A DNA stretch of 64,000 nt from Pochonia chlamydosporia 170 (taxonomy: Eukaryota; Ascomycota; Sordariomycetes; Hypocreales; Clavicipitaceae), in NCBI RefSeq assembly GCF_001653235.2, contig NC_035795.1:744001-808000 (forward strand), written 5' to 3'. A program made the position numbers and the translations under genes. Of the stretch, positions 1 through 11,767 are shown in pieces. The notes under the pieces are model-generated. The model worked only from the letters and a program-made list of their open reading frames with translations, searched no databases and was not told the origin of the DNA. Position 1 is the first letter of the stretch. Each line of letters begins with the position of its first letter.

Positions 1-35
1 TAGCGCTGCTGGCCGGGCGTGACGAAGTTGGACAT
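1..35 (-). CDS. Start of a gene running off the left edge
   Basis: The minus strand has an ATG at 35-33 in a good context (AAA before the ATG), opening MSNFVTPGQQR before the window ends. Only eleven codons are visible, so the product cannot be identified. It would be divergent from the Pop8 gene, with about 185 bp between the two ATGs, a plausible shared promoter. The start could be chance. Confidence 0.35.
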   Translation of the reverse strand, partial: MSNFVTPGQQR

Positions 36-219
36 TTTGCGCTGTCGGTGTGCTGGTGTTGAGGTTGTTGGATGGTTGTGGTGTTGCAGTTGACTTGGGT
101 AGTTATGCATGTATCCGATATGCAGGATACAGCAGATTCAACATCAAAAAGTCACCGAGGTTTCTCACTTCCAATGCGGCATAGAAATCAAAATAACAAG
201 GAACAATAAGAAAGACAAA

Positions 220-624
220 ATGGCATCAGCACCGTCATCACAGAAACCGTCCGCAAAATGGGGCCAAGAAACCTCCCACGTGCTGCGCACCCAAAAAATT
301 TCATCACCATTCTCCTACGCCCATCTGGAACTCATTACAGACGGACCGCAAGAAATACACCTTGACAATCTCCTCGTCAAATCATACTGCACTGCCGCTC
401 TGAAACAATTTCTAGGACTCACAGGCCAAGCAGTTCCAATTGATATACTCAAGGCCGAAAACAGAGCGTGCTGGGTACGACTTCCCAAAGAAGATCTCAA
501 ATCCTTCTCAGCTGCCATCACGGCATACAATGGCGTGAGTGAAGGGGATACGAGATATATCTTACGAATGAAGAGGTGCTCAGACTGGTTGGGGCTGCTT
601 ACTGATACGGAGGACGAACCATGA
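220..624 (+). CDS. pop8: Pop8-like subunit of RNase P / RNase MRP
   Basis: A 134-residue intronless protein that resembles the fungal Pop8-like domain. In that family it is a small protein subunit of nuclear RNase P (tRNA 5' processing) and RNase MRP (pre-rRNA cleavage). Visible hallmarks are the FSYAHLELI strand near residue 36, the helix containing ALKQFLGLTGQAVPIDIL, and a WVRLPKEDL strand. The reading frame extends upstream to 109, but the ATG at 220 has an A-rich Kozak-like context (GACAAAATGG), and the family alignment begins after it, so 220 is taken as the start. It converges with the PP5 gene, with 269 bp between the stop codons. The call rests on recognised motifs, not on a search. 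Confidence 0.8.
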   Translation: MASAPSSQKPSAKWGQETSHVLRTQKISSPFSYAHLELITDGPQEIHLDNLLVKSYCTAALKQFLGLTGQAVPIDILKAENRACWVRLPKEDLKSFSAAITAYNGVSEGDTRYILRMKRCSDWLGLLTDTEDEP

Positions 625-893
625 TGATATGCCATGAAATTCTCTGGGGAAAAAATGGGCGAAGAAATGATGGAGTGGTACGTGGTTTACTGCGATATAC
701 ATCTACGGGTATCTATGTACTAGATGCTTTTTTTCACCCGGCCGAGAAACCAAGAACAACCATGTGAAATTCACCAAGAAATACCGCCATCTCCTGACTC
801 CGAGCCAGAATGCCATGTTGATGCAATCGACAGGACCTTTTTTACATTTTGGGGGTGGCGTGGGACCATTTTACTTTATTCAGCTTGTCTTAT

Positions 894-2725
894 CTACATC
901 AGAGATGACATGAGAGAATTTTGGGCATATGCCTATGCGGAGGGTCAGAAATGATGGTCATATGGGCGAGGAGGACACGTCGAAACTTACCATTGGCTTG
1001 ATGTCCGGGTGCGGTACGGCATCAAACTGCTCATACCGGAGCTTGTAGTCGGACTTGATGTTGATGTACGCGCCGCGATTCTCCGTCGAGTCGCAGTACT
1101 TGGGCGCGGAGAAAACTACATTCACGTTAGCATCGCCAGGCAAAAGCTGCTATAACACGAGCAAACATACCGGTAATACACTTTCCATCATGCTGGACTT
1201 CATAACCGTCCATGCGCACTTCATGACTTCGAATAACAGCCTCGAGACCGTTCTTCTCACAGAATTTCTTGGTGATGTCGGGGCCGAACTGCATTCCCAC
1301 GCCTCTTTTGCTGGGGCCACGACCGGGCTCATCTTGCGGATCGGTCCACAGCATCTCCATCATGAGACCTGCTTGGCCGGGCTGTCTTTGGTTGTGTCTG
1401 TTCAACTTGCGGATATCGTCCAAGGTGATATTGTCATCGGAGAACAAGCCGCCGTGAAGGACAAGATACTTTTCGCCAACGAGAGTGGCGAGGGGAAGGG
1501 CAGAGAAACTTTCCGAGAATAGTTTGAAGACTCTGCGCAGGATGTTGTTAGCACTCGGATGAAAAATAAAAGACCGTTCAAAGGTATACCTTTCGTTATA
1601 TTTAGCCTTGCATTCTCCCTCGAAACCGTACACGCGATTCATGTCGTCCGTTTCGTGGTTGCCACGGTTCAGGAAGAAGCCGTTTGGTCTCAACCACTTG
1701 AAAGCGTATAGGAGCAAAGCAATCTCGGTGGACCATGACCCTCGGTCGACAAAATCACCGTTAAAAAGGTACCAGTGCTTCTCGTTTGGAACTCCATTGC
1801 GACGGAAGAGTTCCATCAGATCAAAGTATTGGCCTGTTACCGACGCAGTTAGTTATGTTGATAGAATACTCTGTATCCAGGTTAAGGCAGCACTGACCGT
1901 GAGTGTCACCGCAGACGGTCAGCTCGACATCATCGGGAATCTCCATCTCGACCATTGTAGCCTCGTCGTAGACAATCTTCTTGACAGCGAGAATGATTTG
2001 GTAGACGTATTTTCGGTGAATTTTCTTGCCATTCTTGAATCGCTCCATCATGTCGTCGATGAATTCTTGCGTCATCTCGTCCTCTAAGCGAACACCGTCG
2101 TACTCAGGCTCAACGACCATGGAATCAAGGTCGAGGCCTTCGGCAGCTGAGGGCTCATCGCCAACCTCGATAGCCGCAAAGAAGGCGAGTTGGCGCACAA
2201 TCTTTTTGCACTCTTCGAGCTTGAGCCTGGCATCCTTGTTGTTGGGATCTAGTCTGACACATTCTTTAAAGTCGTCGATCGCTTCCTTGGGTCGCAGAAT
2301 AGCCGTTCGGGCGAGTCCTCGTCGGTAGTAAGCCTGAGTAGCAGGGAGGTCAGGATGATTCGTCCGCACAACTGGTATGACGCGACAGCCGCGCATTGCC
2401 CACGAACCTTGATGAGCTTGGGATTCAACTCCAAGGCTTTTCCTGTATCGATAATAGCATATCCGTATGCCTCGGTCTTGATGTATGCCTAGAAATCGCC
2501 AGAATAGCGGCGCGCAGGTTAGTCACACGACCATGGTAGATGTCGCATCCGCGAGGGGCGAGATCCGTCCCCGGTTGAACGCACTTGGGCTCGATTGGTG
2601 AAGAAAGTAGGTTCCTTGTCGTTTAATGCGATGGCCTTGGAGTAGAAGTCGACAGCAGCAGGGAAATCACCAGCAGCAAAGGACTTGTTGCCTTGGTTTT
2701 TCAGGTCAACCGCTTCTTGAGACAT
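894..2725 (-). CDS. ppt1: Serine/threonine protein phosphatase 5 (TPR-PP5)
   Basis: Six exons: 2585-2725, 2408-2488, 1898-2333, 1171-1833, 991-1115 and 894-932. All junctions are in phase and give 494 residues, close to the usual PP5 length. The N-terminal ~130 residues are three TPR repeats (for example DLKNQGNKSFAAGDF and AYYRRGLARTAILRPKEAI), which in PP5 bind Hsp90 and restrain the enzyme. The PPP catalytic core follows, with GDTHG at 216-220, GDFVDRG at 245-251, RGNHE at 276-280 and a VLHGGLF block, so the metal ligands are intact. The C-terminus (DIKPM joined to AYAQNSLMSSLM) matches the PP5 inhibitory tail and needs the last 39-nt exon. Introns are 51-95 nt, and intron 3 has ATAACTAAC near its 3' end. 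It is divergent from ess2 across 1.17 kb. Confidence 0.93.
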
Positions 2726-3892
2726 GATATTCGTGGGTGGCAGCCGAGGGCGGAGGGCGGGGGAATAGGTGGGAAGAAGGCGGCGAAGAGGTGTATTGTA
2801 CACTGCACCGGCTAAATTAGGCCGAAGGCAGATGCAATAAAACAAAGAGTATAACTATGAAGCTTCTATAAGTCTATCGTCACCAAGGAAAGTGAGATGC
2901 CAAGGGCGCAAGCAAGTTGGCAAGGCGCTTACAAGCGAGAAGCAAGGAAAAAAAGGCAGTGGGCCAAATGAGGTTTGGTGGAAGTTCCATGTTGACATGG
3001 ACTCCAAGTCTGCATGTGGTGGCACTGGGCACAACAGGTGGGCATTGGAGTCGGAGATGGATGGCAGACAGTTGAGCACAGTGGCACTGGGACGACCAGT
3101 TGACACCAGACTAGACCATGCATGTGGTGGGTTGGGCTGGTGCTGGGCCACCAGGCGCTAGACTTTAATGGACAACTGTGCGTGGACTGGAGACTAGGAT
3201 CAAGTGTGCCCAGCAGCAAACTGGGACTAGTTGACAGTTACGGAACCTGCGTAAAAAGCACCAGAGCGAACACTGGCGTGGCTGACGACGATACAGGAAC
3301 ATTGAACATTGAATACAGGCACCAGACTGCCAAGTGCTGCGTGTGCTTGTGATGAGCCCCGGATGCCTGAACATTGGAGGGTGCTGGGGTAAATCAATTC
3401 TCCTTCAATGTTGCTGCCCAGCCAAAAACGCTGCTCATGCATTCCCGTCGGGAGGGGCGTTGAGTCTGGCGGCATTGTTTTTCACACCAACCAGTCTGGT
3501 GGCATTTCAATATTGATCTGGACCCAGCTGAACCTCACGGCTTGTATGAAGTAGACCTTGAGTGGTGTGGCGCATGGATGCTGCTAGAATCCCAGACGTC
3601 AAGCATCTAGATTGATAACATCTCGTCCATACCACACACATGCATGCATCTGCAATCGTTTAGACGCATAAATAGTGGGGCAATTCTGCAGTCACGCAAC
3701 ATTGAACCTTCGGCCTCACCAACTTCACCAGCGCAAGGCAACAACAACCTTATATTGCGAGGCCTCAACTCAGCCCCCCCCCCCCCCGGGTATTCAACGC
3801 ACCAGCTCAAATTCTACGACTCTCACTTCACCGTTGAAATGACTTCCGCTCAATAACTCCAAACGAAGACCGTTCGTCTTCCACCAAACATC
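2726..3892. promoter_or_regulatory. Divergent intergenic region ppt1 / ess2
   Basis: No credible gene. Short open frames here lack family signatures and overlap on both strands. The middle part repeats short CAGTTGACA/CCAGACTAG-like words. A 14-C homopolymer lies at 3774-3787, about 100 bp before the ess2 ATG, and a CATAAATAG element at 3667 could act as a TATA-like signal. The region must hold both promoters. Confidence 0.6.
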
Positions 3893-5236
3893 ATGGACAC
3901 CAAGGAAGCCACAGCCTCAAAGGCTCTGGTCAGGAAACGAACAGACCTCGATCTGATGCCTGCACCGCCGCCCGTCAAGAAGATTAAACGACCCAAAAAG
4001 GTCCTTGACGAAGACTCATACACTGAAGCTCTCTCACAAATTATTGCTCGGGACTTCTTCCCCGGTCTTTTGGAAACTGAAACCCAACAAGAGTACCTTG
4101 ATGCACTCGAATCCAAGGATCCCGCCTGGATATCAAGCGCAGGTCGAAGACTGCAACATGTCATGACACCTGGACGACACAGGACACCCTCAGGGACCAA
4201 ATCTTCATTACACCAGGGTGGGCGCACCCCTACCACTTTTGTTGGAGAGACACCCGCCTCAGTCGTATCCTCAGTTGTTCAGGAGCACCCAAAACTTGAT
4301 ACCAACATGAGTCTTTCCAAGTTTCAAGCAACATATACAAGTGAAGACAACGAAAGCTTCTACAGGTTGGTTGACAAGCAGAATCAAAAGAAGGCTGACA
4401 AATATGCTTGGCTATGGCGAGGAAACAAGCTCCCTTCCAAGCAGATGATTAAACAAAAGGAAGTTTCCGACAAGCTAGCTGAGTCCCGCAGTCTGCTAGA
4501 TGACGGCTTTAAACGCGACAGGCTCGCCATAAAGGATCGTGAGGATCGACCAGCTAGACCAGATGCTTGGGATGCGGCACCTCAAAACGGACTGATGTTC
4601 CAGCCTGACGGGCTCGAGGACGGTGTGGTGACAATGGCACAGCAGGCTGACGACGCATCTCGAATGGCTCCAAGGGCCATCGTGTATGCGAACACGCGCG
4701 TTCCTCAGCCTCATGTGCCCCAACGGCCACCGTCACCAACCATGTCGTCCGTAAGAGACGCAATCGCCGGCAAACCTCGCCTCAACGACCAAGACTCGAG
4801 CGTTGTTGGAGGTGGTGAGACTCCAAAAGTAAATGGATACTCCTTTGTAGATGATGAAGACGACGACGGAGCAGAATCTTCTGCATCGCTACCTGCCATC
4901 AATTTGGGTCCTGGGGACTCGCACAATCCATTCAAGCTTCAAGAGCAAAGAAAAAGGGAGCTTCTTCACGAACGCATGGTTGATCGAATAGCAAAATCCA
5001 ACAAGGAATCGTCCCGTCACGGATTTACTGGCAAAGATGAAACGCCACAAGTACCTAGGTTTCCCAGTAGTCCAAGGGTCTCAGGAGACCTTACTCCTGC
5101 TGCTCAACGATTATGGAGCAAGATGTCTACTCCGCGAAACAAAACCCCTGGCAGCTCTTTCGGTCAGTCTACTCCGTTGAGGCCACGAGGGTCGCTACTG
5201 AGAAGCGTCACACAACCAACCTCCAAAAAGGACTGA
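3893..5236 (+). CDS. ess2: Ess2/DGCR14 nuclear splicing-associated protein
   Basis: A 447-residue intronless ORF that reads as the fungal DGCR14/ES2 family (Bis1 in fission yeast). The family comprises nuclear proteins associated with the spliceosomal C complex. Family features in order: a basic KKIKRPKKVLDEDSYTEAL segment near residue 30, the IIARDFFPGLLETETQQEYLDAL block, the SLSKFQATYTSEDNESFYRLVDKQN block around 140-165, the KYAWLWRGN motif, and the late LQEQRKRELLHERMVDRIA helix, followed by an AQRLWSK/TP-rich tail. Linkers are Pro/Ser/Asp-rich and probably disordered. The ATG follows an ACCAAACATC leader. Nothing looks truncated; length is normal for the family. Confidence 0.9.
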   Translation: MDTKEATASKALVRKRTDLDLMPAPPPVKKIKRPKKVLDEDSYTEALSQIIARDFFPGLLETETQQEYLDALESKDPAWISSAGRRLQHVMTPGRHRTPSGTKSSLHQGGRTPTTFVGETPASVVSSVVQEHPKLDTNMSLSKFQATYTSEDNESFYRLVDKQNQKKADKYAWLWRGNKLPSKQMIKQKEVSDKLAESRSLLDDGFKRDRLAIKDREDRPARPDAWDAAPQNGLMFQPDGLEDGVVTMAQQADDASRMAPRAIVYANTRVPQPHVPQRPPSPTMSSVRDAIAGKPRLNDQDSSVVGGGETPKVNGYSFVDDEDDDGAESSASLPAINLGPGDSHNPFKLQEQRKRELLHERMVDRIAKSNKESSRHGFTGKDETPQVPRFPSSPRVSGDLTPAAQRLWSKMSTPRNKTPGSSFGQSTPLRPRGSLLRSVTQPTSKKD

Positions 5237-5747
5237 GCTGTTAGGTCTGGTGTTACAGTCCCGCCTCATCGCATTATCCTATTATTATACGACTTTATGG
5301 TTATTCTCATATGAGAGAGTTTTCTTTCATCATTTTATGGCGTTGGAGTGTTTGATTGGGCCGGCCAAAGGAGTTTAAGGCAAAAGATTTATGGCATCTC
5401 TTGGGATATAACTGGCATTAGGTAAAGGGAAGGTCGAACTGGTGCTAGGTAGTTTGCAATCGCGAGGATATTTTTAACATCATTGGAATACACATTCAGG
5501 CTGTTTTGATTTGAATAAAAGTTGAAGTCGAGCCATGGCTTTGCAACTCTGCGGATGGATTCAATGACATTTCATGTTGTGCTGACATGCTAACCATCAC
5601 ACCCGGTTAGCTGCATAATCCATGAGATCATGGCCCGCTTTCAACAAAGAGCTATTTCGATGGCACAATCCAGTCAACACCAGCCGAAATCAGCATCCAC
5701 GGCTCGACTGTCGATGTGCTCTCGGTCGCCCGAGATTCCAAGTGGAC
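5237..5747. promoter_or_regulatory. Intergenic region ess2 / coq8
   Basis: Holds the ess2 3' end and the coq8 promoter. An in-frame ATG at 5622 extends the coq8 frame by 42 codons without family similarity; it is treated as leader. Nothing else recognised. Confidence 0.5.
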
Positions 5748-7832
5748 ATGAGGTTCGTCGACTTGGCCATTGACGTTGCAGCATTGCTCAGCGCCTCGCG
5801 ATCCGTTGCTGCGAAGCATGTAGCCCTGCGAACTCGACAGCTCGATGCATACAGCAAGACGTCGATTTTAACCTCCAAATGGCGGGACGCAAAGCCCACG
5901 ACCAAGGCATCAGCTGCTACACCTCAAGCAGAAAGCGATACCCAGGCAGAAGATAGACACAACGCTGCGGAGCGACCGGCCGAAACTAGGCCACAAGATG
6001 CAGCGACACCAGGCGAGCTTCGACCGAAAGATGAAGGGCACGAAGCTGCGGCTGATAGACGTAGAGGGCCTAGCACTGCTGCTTCGGGGTATGCAGAGGC
6101 AGTCAAACAGAGGCAGGAAGCTTTAAGGGCTGCCGCGGAGCAAAAAGATTTGCCAGACGACGTTGATGTCAACATCTTCCACACGACCAGAGGCTCTAGT
6201 GTATTGAGCTCACTACGGAAGAGAGATGCGGCTGCGAGGAAGCCAGAATCGGGCGGACCTGCGAAAGAACATCCCCTTCGACACTGGCCGAGCCCCCCAC
6301 CTGTAATACCAGAGGTTGAAATACCAACATCTACACACCAAGAGCCAGAAGAAAATGATGTTTCCCGCTCTGCTGCAGCTGCAGGGTCACATCCTGCCCC
6401 AGGTGTCCCATCAAAGCCCGCTTCCGGGCCCGTGCGAAACAATGAGACGATAGAACTAGCCAAAGATCTGGCTGAGACCAGCACCGTCCCAATCACACCC
6501 GCTTATGCTCTTCGAGAGTCCAAAGTCCCAGCTACACGATTCAGTCGTCTGTGGAATTACGGCGGTCTAGCAGCGGGCATGCTAGGAGGAGCCATGAGCG
6601 AAAGCGTGAGCAGAGCCTTCGGAGGCGGCGGCCAGGGCTCAGTCCTGCTGAGCGGGAAGAACATGGAACGAATGGTCGCCAAGCTGTCCCGAATGAGGGG
6701 AGCTGCCCTGAAGCTCGGACAAATGATGAGTTTCCAGGACTCAAAAATGCTCCCGGCTCCCATCCAAGAGGTGCTGCAGCGCGTGCAAGACAGAGCAGAC
6801 TACATGCCGGCTTGGCAGCGCGACAAGGTCCTGGTGAGCAACCTCGGCGAGAAGTGGCGCGATCTGTTCAGCGAATTTGAAGAGACGCCCATCGCCGCCG
6901 CATCCATCGGCCAAGTCCACAGAGCGACCCTCAAGTCCAGCGGCCAAAAAGTAGCCGTGAAGATCCAGTTCCCCGGCGTCGCAGACTCCATAAACTCCGA
7001 CCTCGACAACCTGGGCATACTTCTCAACGCCACCAAACTCCTCCCCAAGGGCCTCTACCTCAACAAGACGATCGACAACGCCCGCCTCGAACTCGGCTGG
7101 GAATGCGACTACGAGCGCGAGGCCCAATGCGCCCTGCGCTACAGAGACCTTCTCAAGGGCGAAGAAGACGTCTTCCTCGCCCCCAACGTCCACCTAGAAG
7201 CCTGCGGCAAGCAAGTCCTCACCATGGACTTCATGGACGGCGTGGGCGTCACGCGCGTCAAGTCCTTCACCCAAGAACAGCGCGACTGGATCGGCACGCA
7301 AATCATGCGTTTGTGCCTCCGCGAAATCACAGAGTTCAAATTCATGCAGACAGATCCCAACTGGACGAATTTCTTGTACAACGCCGAGAACAACAAGCTC
7401 GTGCTGTTGGACTTTGGCGCCTCCCGCGAATACCCCGAGCCGTTTGTCCGGGAATACGTGCAGCTCCTCGATGCGGCGTCTCGCTCAGATCGACCGGCCG
7501 TGAAGGACTTATCCGAGAGCCTGGGCTATTTGACGGGCCACGAGAGCAGGACTATGCTCGAGGCACACACGCAGTCTGTGTTGACGCTCGCTGAGCCGTT
7601 CATGCAGTCTGCGCCGGATGTGTACGATTTCAAGGACCAAACTATTACGGAGAGAGTCAAGGCGTTGATTCCGGTGATGCTGAAGGAGAGGTTGGCGCCG
7701 CCGCCGGAGGAGACATACAGCTTGCATCGGAAGTTGAGTGGTGCGTTTTTGCTGTGTGCGAGGCTGGGAAGCAAGGTTCCCTGTAAGGAGATGTTTGTGG
7801 AGGCTGTGAAGAAGTCGGGATATGTAAACTAG
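5748..7832 (+). CDS. coq8: ABC1/COQ8 (ADCK3/4-type) atypical kinase-like ATPase
   Basis: Mitochondrial UbiB-family protein needed for coenzyme Q synthesis, where it supports the CoQ biosynthetic complex on the inner membrane. With the start at 5748 it is 694 residues. The opening [20 protein letters not shown] matches the usual start of fungal Coq8, so this ATG is preferred over the in-frame ATG at 5622. Residues ~60-290 are a low-complexity, probably disordered spacer, common in filamentous fungi. The diagnostic KxGQ motif (KLGQ, 322-325) is present, followed by the Ala-rich nucleotide loop AAASIGQVH near 385, the VAVK lysine near 405, the ECDYEREA block, the QTDPNWTNF catalytic loop near 536, and DFG at 555-557. 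All UbiB hallmarks are intact. No intron is needed. It converges with rrp36, with 250 bp between stops. Confidence 0.92.
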   Translation: MRFVDLAIDVAALLSASRSVAAKHVALRTRQLDAYSKTSILTSKWRDAKPTTKASAATPQAESDTQAEDRHNAAERPAETRPQDAATPGELRPKDEGHEAAADRRRGPSTAASGYAEAVKQRQEALRAAAEQKDLPDDVDVNIFHTTRGSSVLSSLRKRDAAARKPESGGPAKEHPLRHWPSPPPVIPEVEIPTSTHQEPEENDVSRSAAAAGSHPAPGVPSKPASGPVRNNETIELAKDLAETSTVPITPAYALRESKVPATRFSRLWNYGGLAAGMLGGAMSESVSRAFGGGGQGSVLLSGKNMERMVAKLSRMRGAALKLGQMMSFQDSKMLPAPIQEVLQRVQDRADYMPAWQRDKVLVSNLGEKWRDLFSEFEETPIAAASIGQVHRATLKSSGQKVAVKIQFPGVADSINSDLDNLGILLNATKLLPKGLYLNKTIDNARLELGWECDYEREAQCALRYRDLLKGEEDVFLAPNVHLEACGKQVLTMDFMDGVGVTRVKSFTQEQRDWIGTQIMRLCLREITEFKFMQTDPNWTNFLYNAENNKLVLLDFGASREYPEPFVREYVQLLDAASRSDRPAVKDLSESLGYLTGHESRTMLEAHTQSVLTLAEPFMQSAPDVYDFKDQTITERVKALIPVMLKERLAPPPEETYSLHRKLSGAFLLCARLGSKVPCKEMFVEAVKKSGYVN

Positions 7833-8082
7833 GGTGTCTGGGTGCATTACACAAAGAGGATAGATCTGGGATGTACGATATTAGGGGCGTAACATAGAGG
7901 GACATAGAACGGCTCGCTACTTTATAATGGATAACTACCGACTTTTCATCCACATGCCATCCCGTTTCCAGAACACATCTCAAACAATAACAGACACCAC
8001 GCAACGAAATGCATGTCACCACACCTCAACCCCCGCAAATCCTCCCCCAGCAAATATAGCAATCCATCTCAAACCTAGGGTA

Positions 8083-9077
8083 TTAATCACCTCTCCTCCT
8101 CACCAGCCCATCCAACTCCTTCTTCTCCCTCCCACTAACCTTCTTCCTCTTCCTCTCAATCGCCCTATCCACCTGCCCCTTACTCATCCCCTCGTACCTC
8201 CTCATCAACACCTGCTTCTTCTGCTCACTCCTCTTCAAGTAAAACGGCGTCTTGCCCTGCGCCACCATCTCCTTCTCCTTCCTCCTATGCTCCGCCAGCA
8301 GCGTGTCCTCCTCGTCCCTCTTCGCACGCGCCTTCTTCCTCGACTCCATGCTCATGAGCTGCCTCTTCAGCGTCTCCTTCGCATGCTGGTCCCTCGTCTT
8401 CTTGATCTGCGCGCGCAGGTCCGCCATCTCGCTGTCCCGGTAGTCGTCGAGGAAGGCGTACGCCTTGCGGGCCTTGGCTTCGTCCAGCTTGCCGATCCGG
8501 TTCACGGAGGGGTCGAAGCGCGGGTCGCGCGCTTTGCGGCGGGTGTCGGGGATGATTTCGCGCATGCGTGTGACGGGGCGTTTGGAGGTTTGTTCGAGGG
8601 GTGCGTGTTTGGAGGAGCGTTTGGGGGGTGGTGCGGACTTGGATGATTTTGAGGAGTCTTTTTTGAAGGAGCTGGGGGGTTGGTGCTCGGTTTGGCTGTT
8701 GTTTTGTTGGGTTTTGGATTTTCGTCCTGCGCTGGGGAGGGAGGCTTGTGCTCGGGCTAGGGCGCCGAAGGAGACTGATGATAAGTCGACTTTTGGTGTT
8801 GAGTCTTGCTCGGACTGAGTTGGGTTAGTATGTGGTTTGTAGCTGGGGGGCAAGTATGAAGGGTTGGAAGTACCTCTGATTCATCGTCGGATTCGCCCTG
8901 TGATTCCTGGTCATCGTCCTCGCTCTCAGAGCTGCCAATGCCCTCCTCGGCGGGAGCATCGTCGTCTGAAGAGTCATCCTGCGACTCGGGCTCGGGTTCA
9001 GGTTCCCATTGGTCTTCTCGTCTGGGTCGCACCCGGCGCTCGAGACCGAGTGACGGGACCTTTCTTTTGGGAGGCAT
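8083..9077 (-). CDS. rrp36: rRNA biogenesis protein Rrp36
   Basis: Two exons, 8874-9077 and 8083-8814, give 311 residues; the 59-nt intron starts GTACTT, ends CTCAG and joins in phase 0. Rrp36 is a component of the early 90S/SSU processome, required for 18S rRNA maturation in the nucleolus. The N-terminal exon encodes MPPKRK and then a long acidic stretch (E/D/S-rich). The conserved part includes RDPRFDPS-like (ARDPRFDPSVNRI), AYAFLDDYRDSEM and the basic helix ending GKTPFYLKRSE with a KKQVLMRRYEGM tail. The antisense open frame over this gene (7927-8646) is a shadow. It is divergent from the MFS gene. Confidence 0.9.
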
Positions 9078-9922
9078 GAAGACCAATGTTTGTTGTTCGC
9101 CAGTTAATTTGTTGTACGGCGATAGTCGGTTGTGGAGTGGTGCGTTGGAGAGTCAAGTTTGGCTGAGGTTGGATGTCGATTTTTTGAAGCGGGATGTCTC
9201 TTATCGATAAGGATTTTGATATGGCGGTAAACTGCGACATGGTGCACTCTACTTGCATACGTCATATGGCTGCTGCTAATTATTTAGATTACTTATGTTT
9301 GAAAGAATAAATTATTTCTACATGTTAACCAGATATTTTTCGATGCTTGCTTAGAAACGCAACCCGTAGTGTGAGCCACAACTGAGTTGCTGCTCTTGAA
9401 ACTCCACCTTTTGGGTAACTTGATCCGCAAGATGCAACTGTCGACTCGACAAGAGACTCAATAACACTAACTATCATAACATATCATAATATATTAATTT
9501 ATTTAATGCGTACGGGGTACCAAAATCTTAATGGAAATGTGTAACGTGTAAAACTACAATTGCCGATAGTGAGATCCACCAGTCATAGACATCAGGTGGA
9601 CACCCAGGCGTGGGAGTATGACGTTATGCATATATTCACTTCTTTCCATATTCAAGCTTAAAATGAAATGCCAGTTCTTCATATTTGTAAACGTCATGAA
9701 GCACGTTTCGTAGCTAAATGTCCGGAGCAAGGCCAAGGCCGCCACTAGACTGACGCAACAGTGACATAACCGATCGATCTCAGCCCTACCCTTTGTTAAT
9801 ATAATTTCTGACAACCTAGTAATTCGGCAATAACTCAAATGAATAAAATAAAGATGTTCGGAACCTAAATGCAGTAGTTTCTCTTGTGACCCGTATCACC
9901 ACCACCACCGAACCGCCTCCCA
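9078..9922. promoter_or_regulatory. Divergent intergenic region rrp36 / MFS transporter
   Basis: AT-rich, especially 9270-9540 (ATATTAATTTATTT-like runs). No gene seen; a 94-codon minus-strand frame around 9554-9838 has no recognisable features. Presumed promoters for both flanking genes. Confidence 0.5.
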
Positions 9923-11767
9923 ATGTCTCTGGCTCAGCATCTCACACCCGAAGATGGATTCGATCTCACCGACTGCCAGCAAGGCGATGAGAATCCAACT
10001 ACAGTTACTGCACAATGCTGGCGACGGATGAGTTTTGATGCCTTCGCTCCTCCAGAACCACCGGCCTTGGTGATCAAGGAGCCTCGAACTGCGGCTTATA
10101 AAGCATCAACAATTCGAAGAGTCGGTACGAACTGCACCATTTCCCTTCTTCAAAATATAATAATAATACAAATTCCTAACCATAATATAGTGCAAGTCGG
10201 TCTCGCAGTCCTATTCTGCGTTCTAGCGTCCGGAATCGTATTTGGCTTCGCCGCCCTCAAACCGATATTAATCTCCCAAGGGGTATACCACGAATACTGC
10301 AACCGCGAAAACACATCAACCCTCCCAAACCAATCTCCCTGTCCCGAACAAGATCTCCGCCTCAACTTTCTCTTCATAGTCGCCTCCATAACCACCAACG
10401 TATCCAGCCTCTTCGCCGGCTACATCCTCGACACCTACCACCGCCGAATATGCACCACCCTCGCAGGAGCATTCCTCATCATCGGCTCCCTCTTCTTCAT
10501 ATCCAACCGCTACATGCGCCAAATCGACGGATACCTGCTATCCAACTTCTTCCTCAGCCTCGGCGGAACGTTTCTCTTCCTCCCCAGCTTCCAGCTCTCC
10601 AACGCATTTCCCAAACATTCAGGCATCGTTGTCGCCCTCGTAACATGCGCCTTTGACGCCTCCTCAGCAGTATTCCTCATCTACCAACTCATCTGGAAGC
10701 AAACAGACGGCAGCTTCACCCCAGAGAAATTCTTCACAATCTACCTCCTGGTCCCTGTGTCCATCATCCTCGCAGAATGGACCATCATGCCCAAGCAACG
10801 TTACCACACCATGCCAGAACTAGAAAAGAAGCTCGAAAAGGCACACGACTCTACGCGTGATATTCACATTTCCGATGACGACGTACCAGATGACCTGTCT
10901 CTATCGAGGATACGTAGCCACCGCGCTGAAAGACGCCAAGCCAAGATCGAACAGATCGAGAAACTCACAGGCGACGCAGAGGAACGCCACGAACGAATGG
11001 AACAGATGACATCTCAGCACGTACACGACGAAGCATGGGGTGTGTTGCACGGTCTGTCTGTCAGGGAACAGATGAAAACACCGTGGTTCATGCTTTTGCT
11101 TCTCATCACGGCGTTTCAGATGCTCCGGATGAATTACTTCATCGCCACAATATCAAGCCAGTACTCGTACATGCTGAGCCTACAGGATGCAGATCGCATA
11201 ACGGCCTTTTTCAACGCCGCCCTACCAATCGGTGGTATTGCTGCCACGCCCGTCATCGCCGTGATACTCAACACGCTCAGCGTGGCAGGTCTTTTGGTCC
11301 TGTTGACGGTGTATGTCACCGCAATAGGGGTACTGAATTGTGTGTCAGCACCGTGGGCTGGCTTTGCAACCGTCTTGTTTTTCGTGACATTTCGCCCGTT
11401 CTACTATTCTGCAATATCGTAAGTAAAATAGGAAAGTGCGATTTTAAGACAAAACTAACTAGTTTTAAGACACATTGCTGCCAAAGTCTTTGGTTACGCT
11501 ACATTCGGCCGCGTCTACGGCACCATAATCTGTCTATCCGGATTGATCAACTGTCTCCAGCCGGTGATTGACACGATCGTAAGTAGTACGTTCCGCGGGG
11601 ACCCATTGCCGGCGAATATAGCCCTGTGTGCAATAGGGACTCTTCTGGCGGTCGTGTTTACGGCGTATGTTACTCAGAAGACGAGGAATATGCATAAGAG
11701 GGCCTCGCGGTGGGAAGAGAATAGTGCGCTGTTGGAGACGGTTGAGGAGTATGGAACCATGGCGTAG
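9923..11767 (+). CDS. Major facilitator superfamily transporter, Fmp42/LAT3-like
   Basis: Three exons: 9923-10124, 10191-11418 and 11470-11767; 575 residues. It resembles the fungal Fmp42 group, related to SLC43/LAT3 transporters, whose substrates are poorly defined. After an ~65-residue polar N-terminus, the first membrane segment starts VVQVGLAVLFCVLASGIVFG, followed by the group's FGFAALKPILI signature. About twelve hydrophobic helices are visible in two blocks, separated by a charged loop of ~110 residues (KLEKAHDSTRDIH ... RRQAKIEQIEKLTGD). Intron 1 (66 nt, GTACGA...CCTAACC...ATAG) has no stop and is a multiple of three, so unspliced translation would insert 22 residues just before helix 1. 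Intron 2 is GTAAGT...AACTAACTAGTTTTAAG. Localisation and substrate cannot be read from sequence. Confidence 0.83.

Noticed and set aside
1055..1522. 155-codon plus-strand frame opposite the PP5 gene
   Set aside because: Lies wholly antisense to PP5 exons and crosses its splice sites; no family features.
5622..5747. Upstream in-frame ATG extending coq8
   Set aside because: The 42 added residues do not resemble Coq8, whose normal start matches residue 1 at 5748.
7927..8646. 239-codon plus-strand frame
   Set aside because: Antisense shadow of rrp36; its Leu/Pro/Arg-rich composition comes from the Lys/Arg/Glu-rich codons on the other strand.
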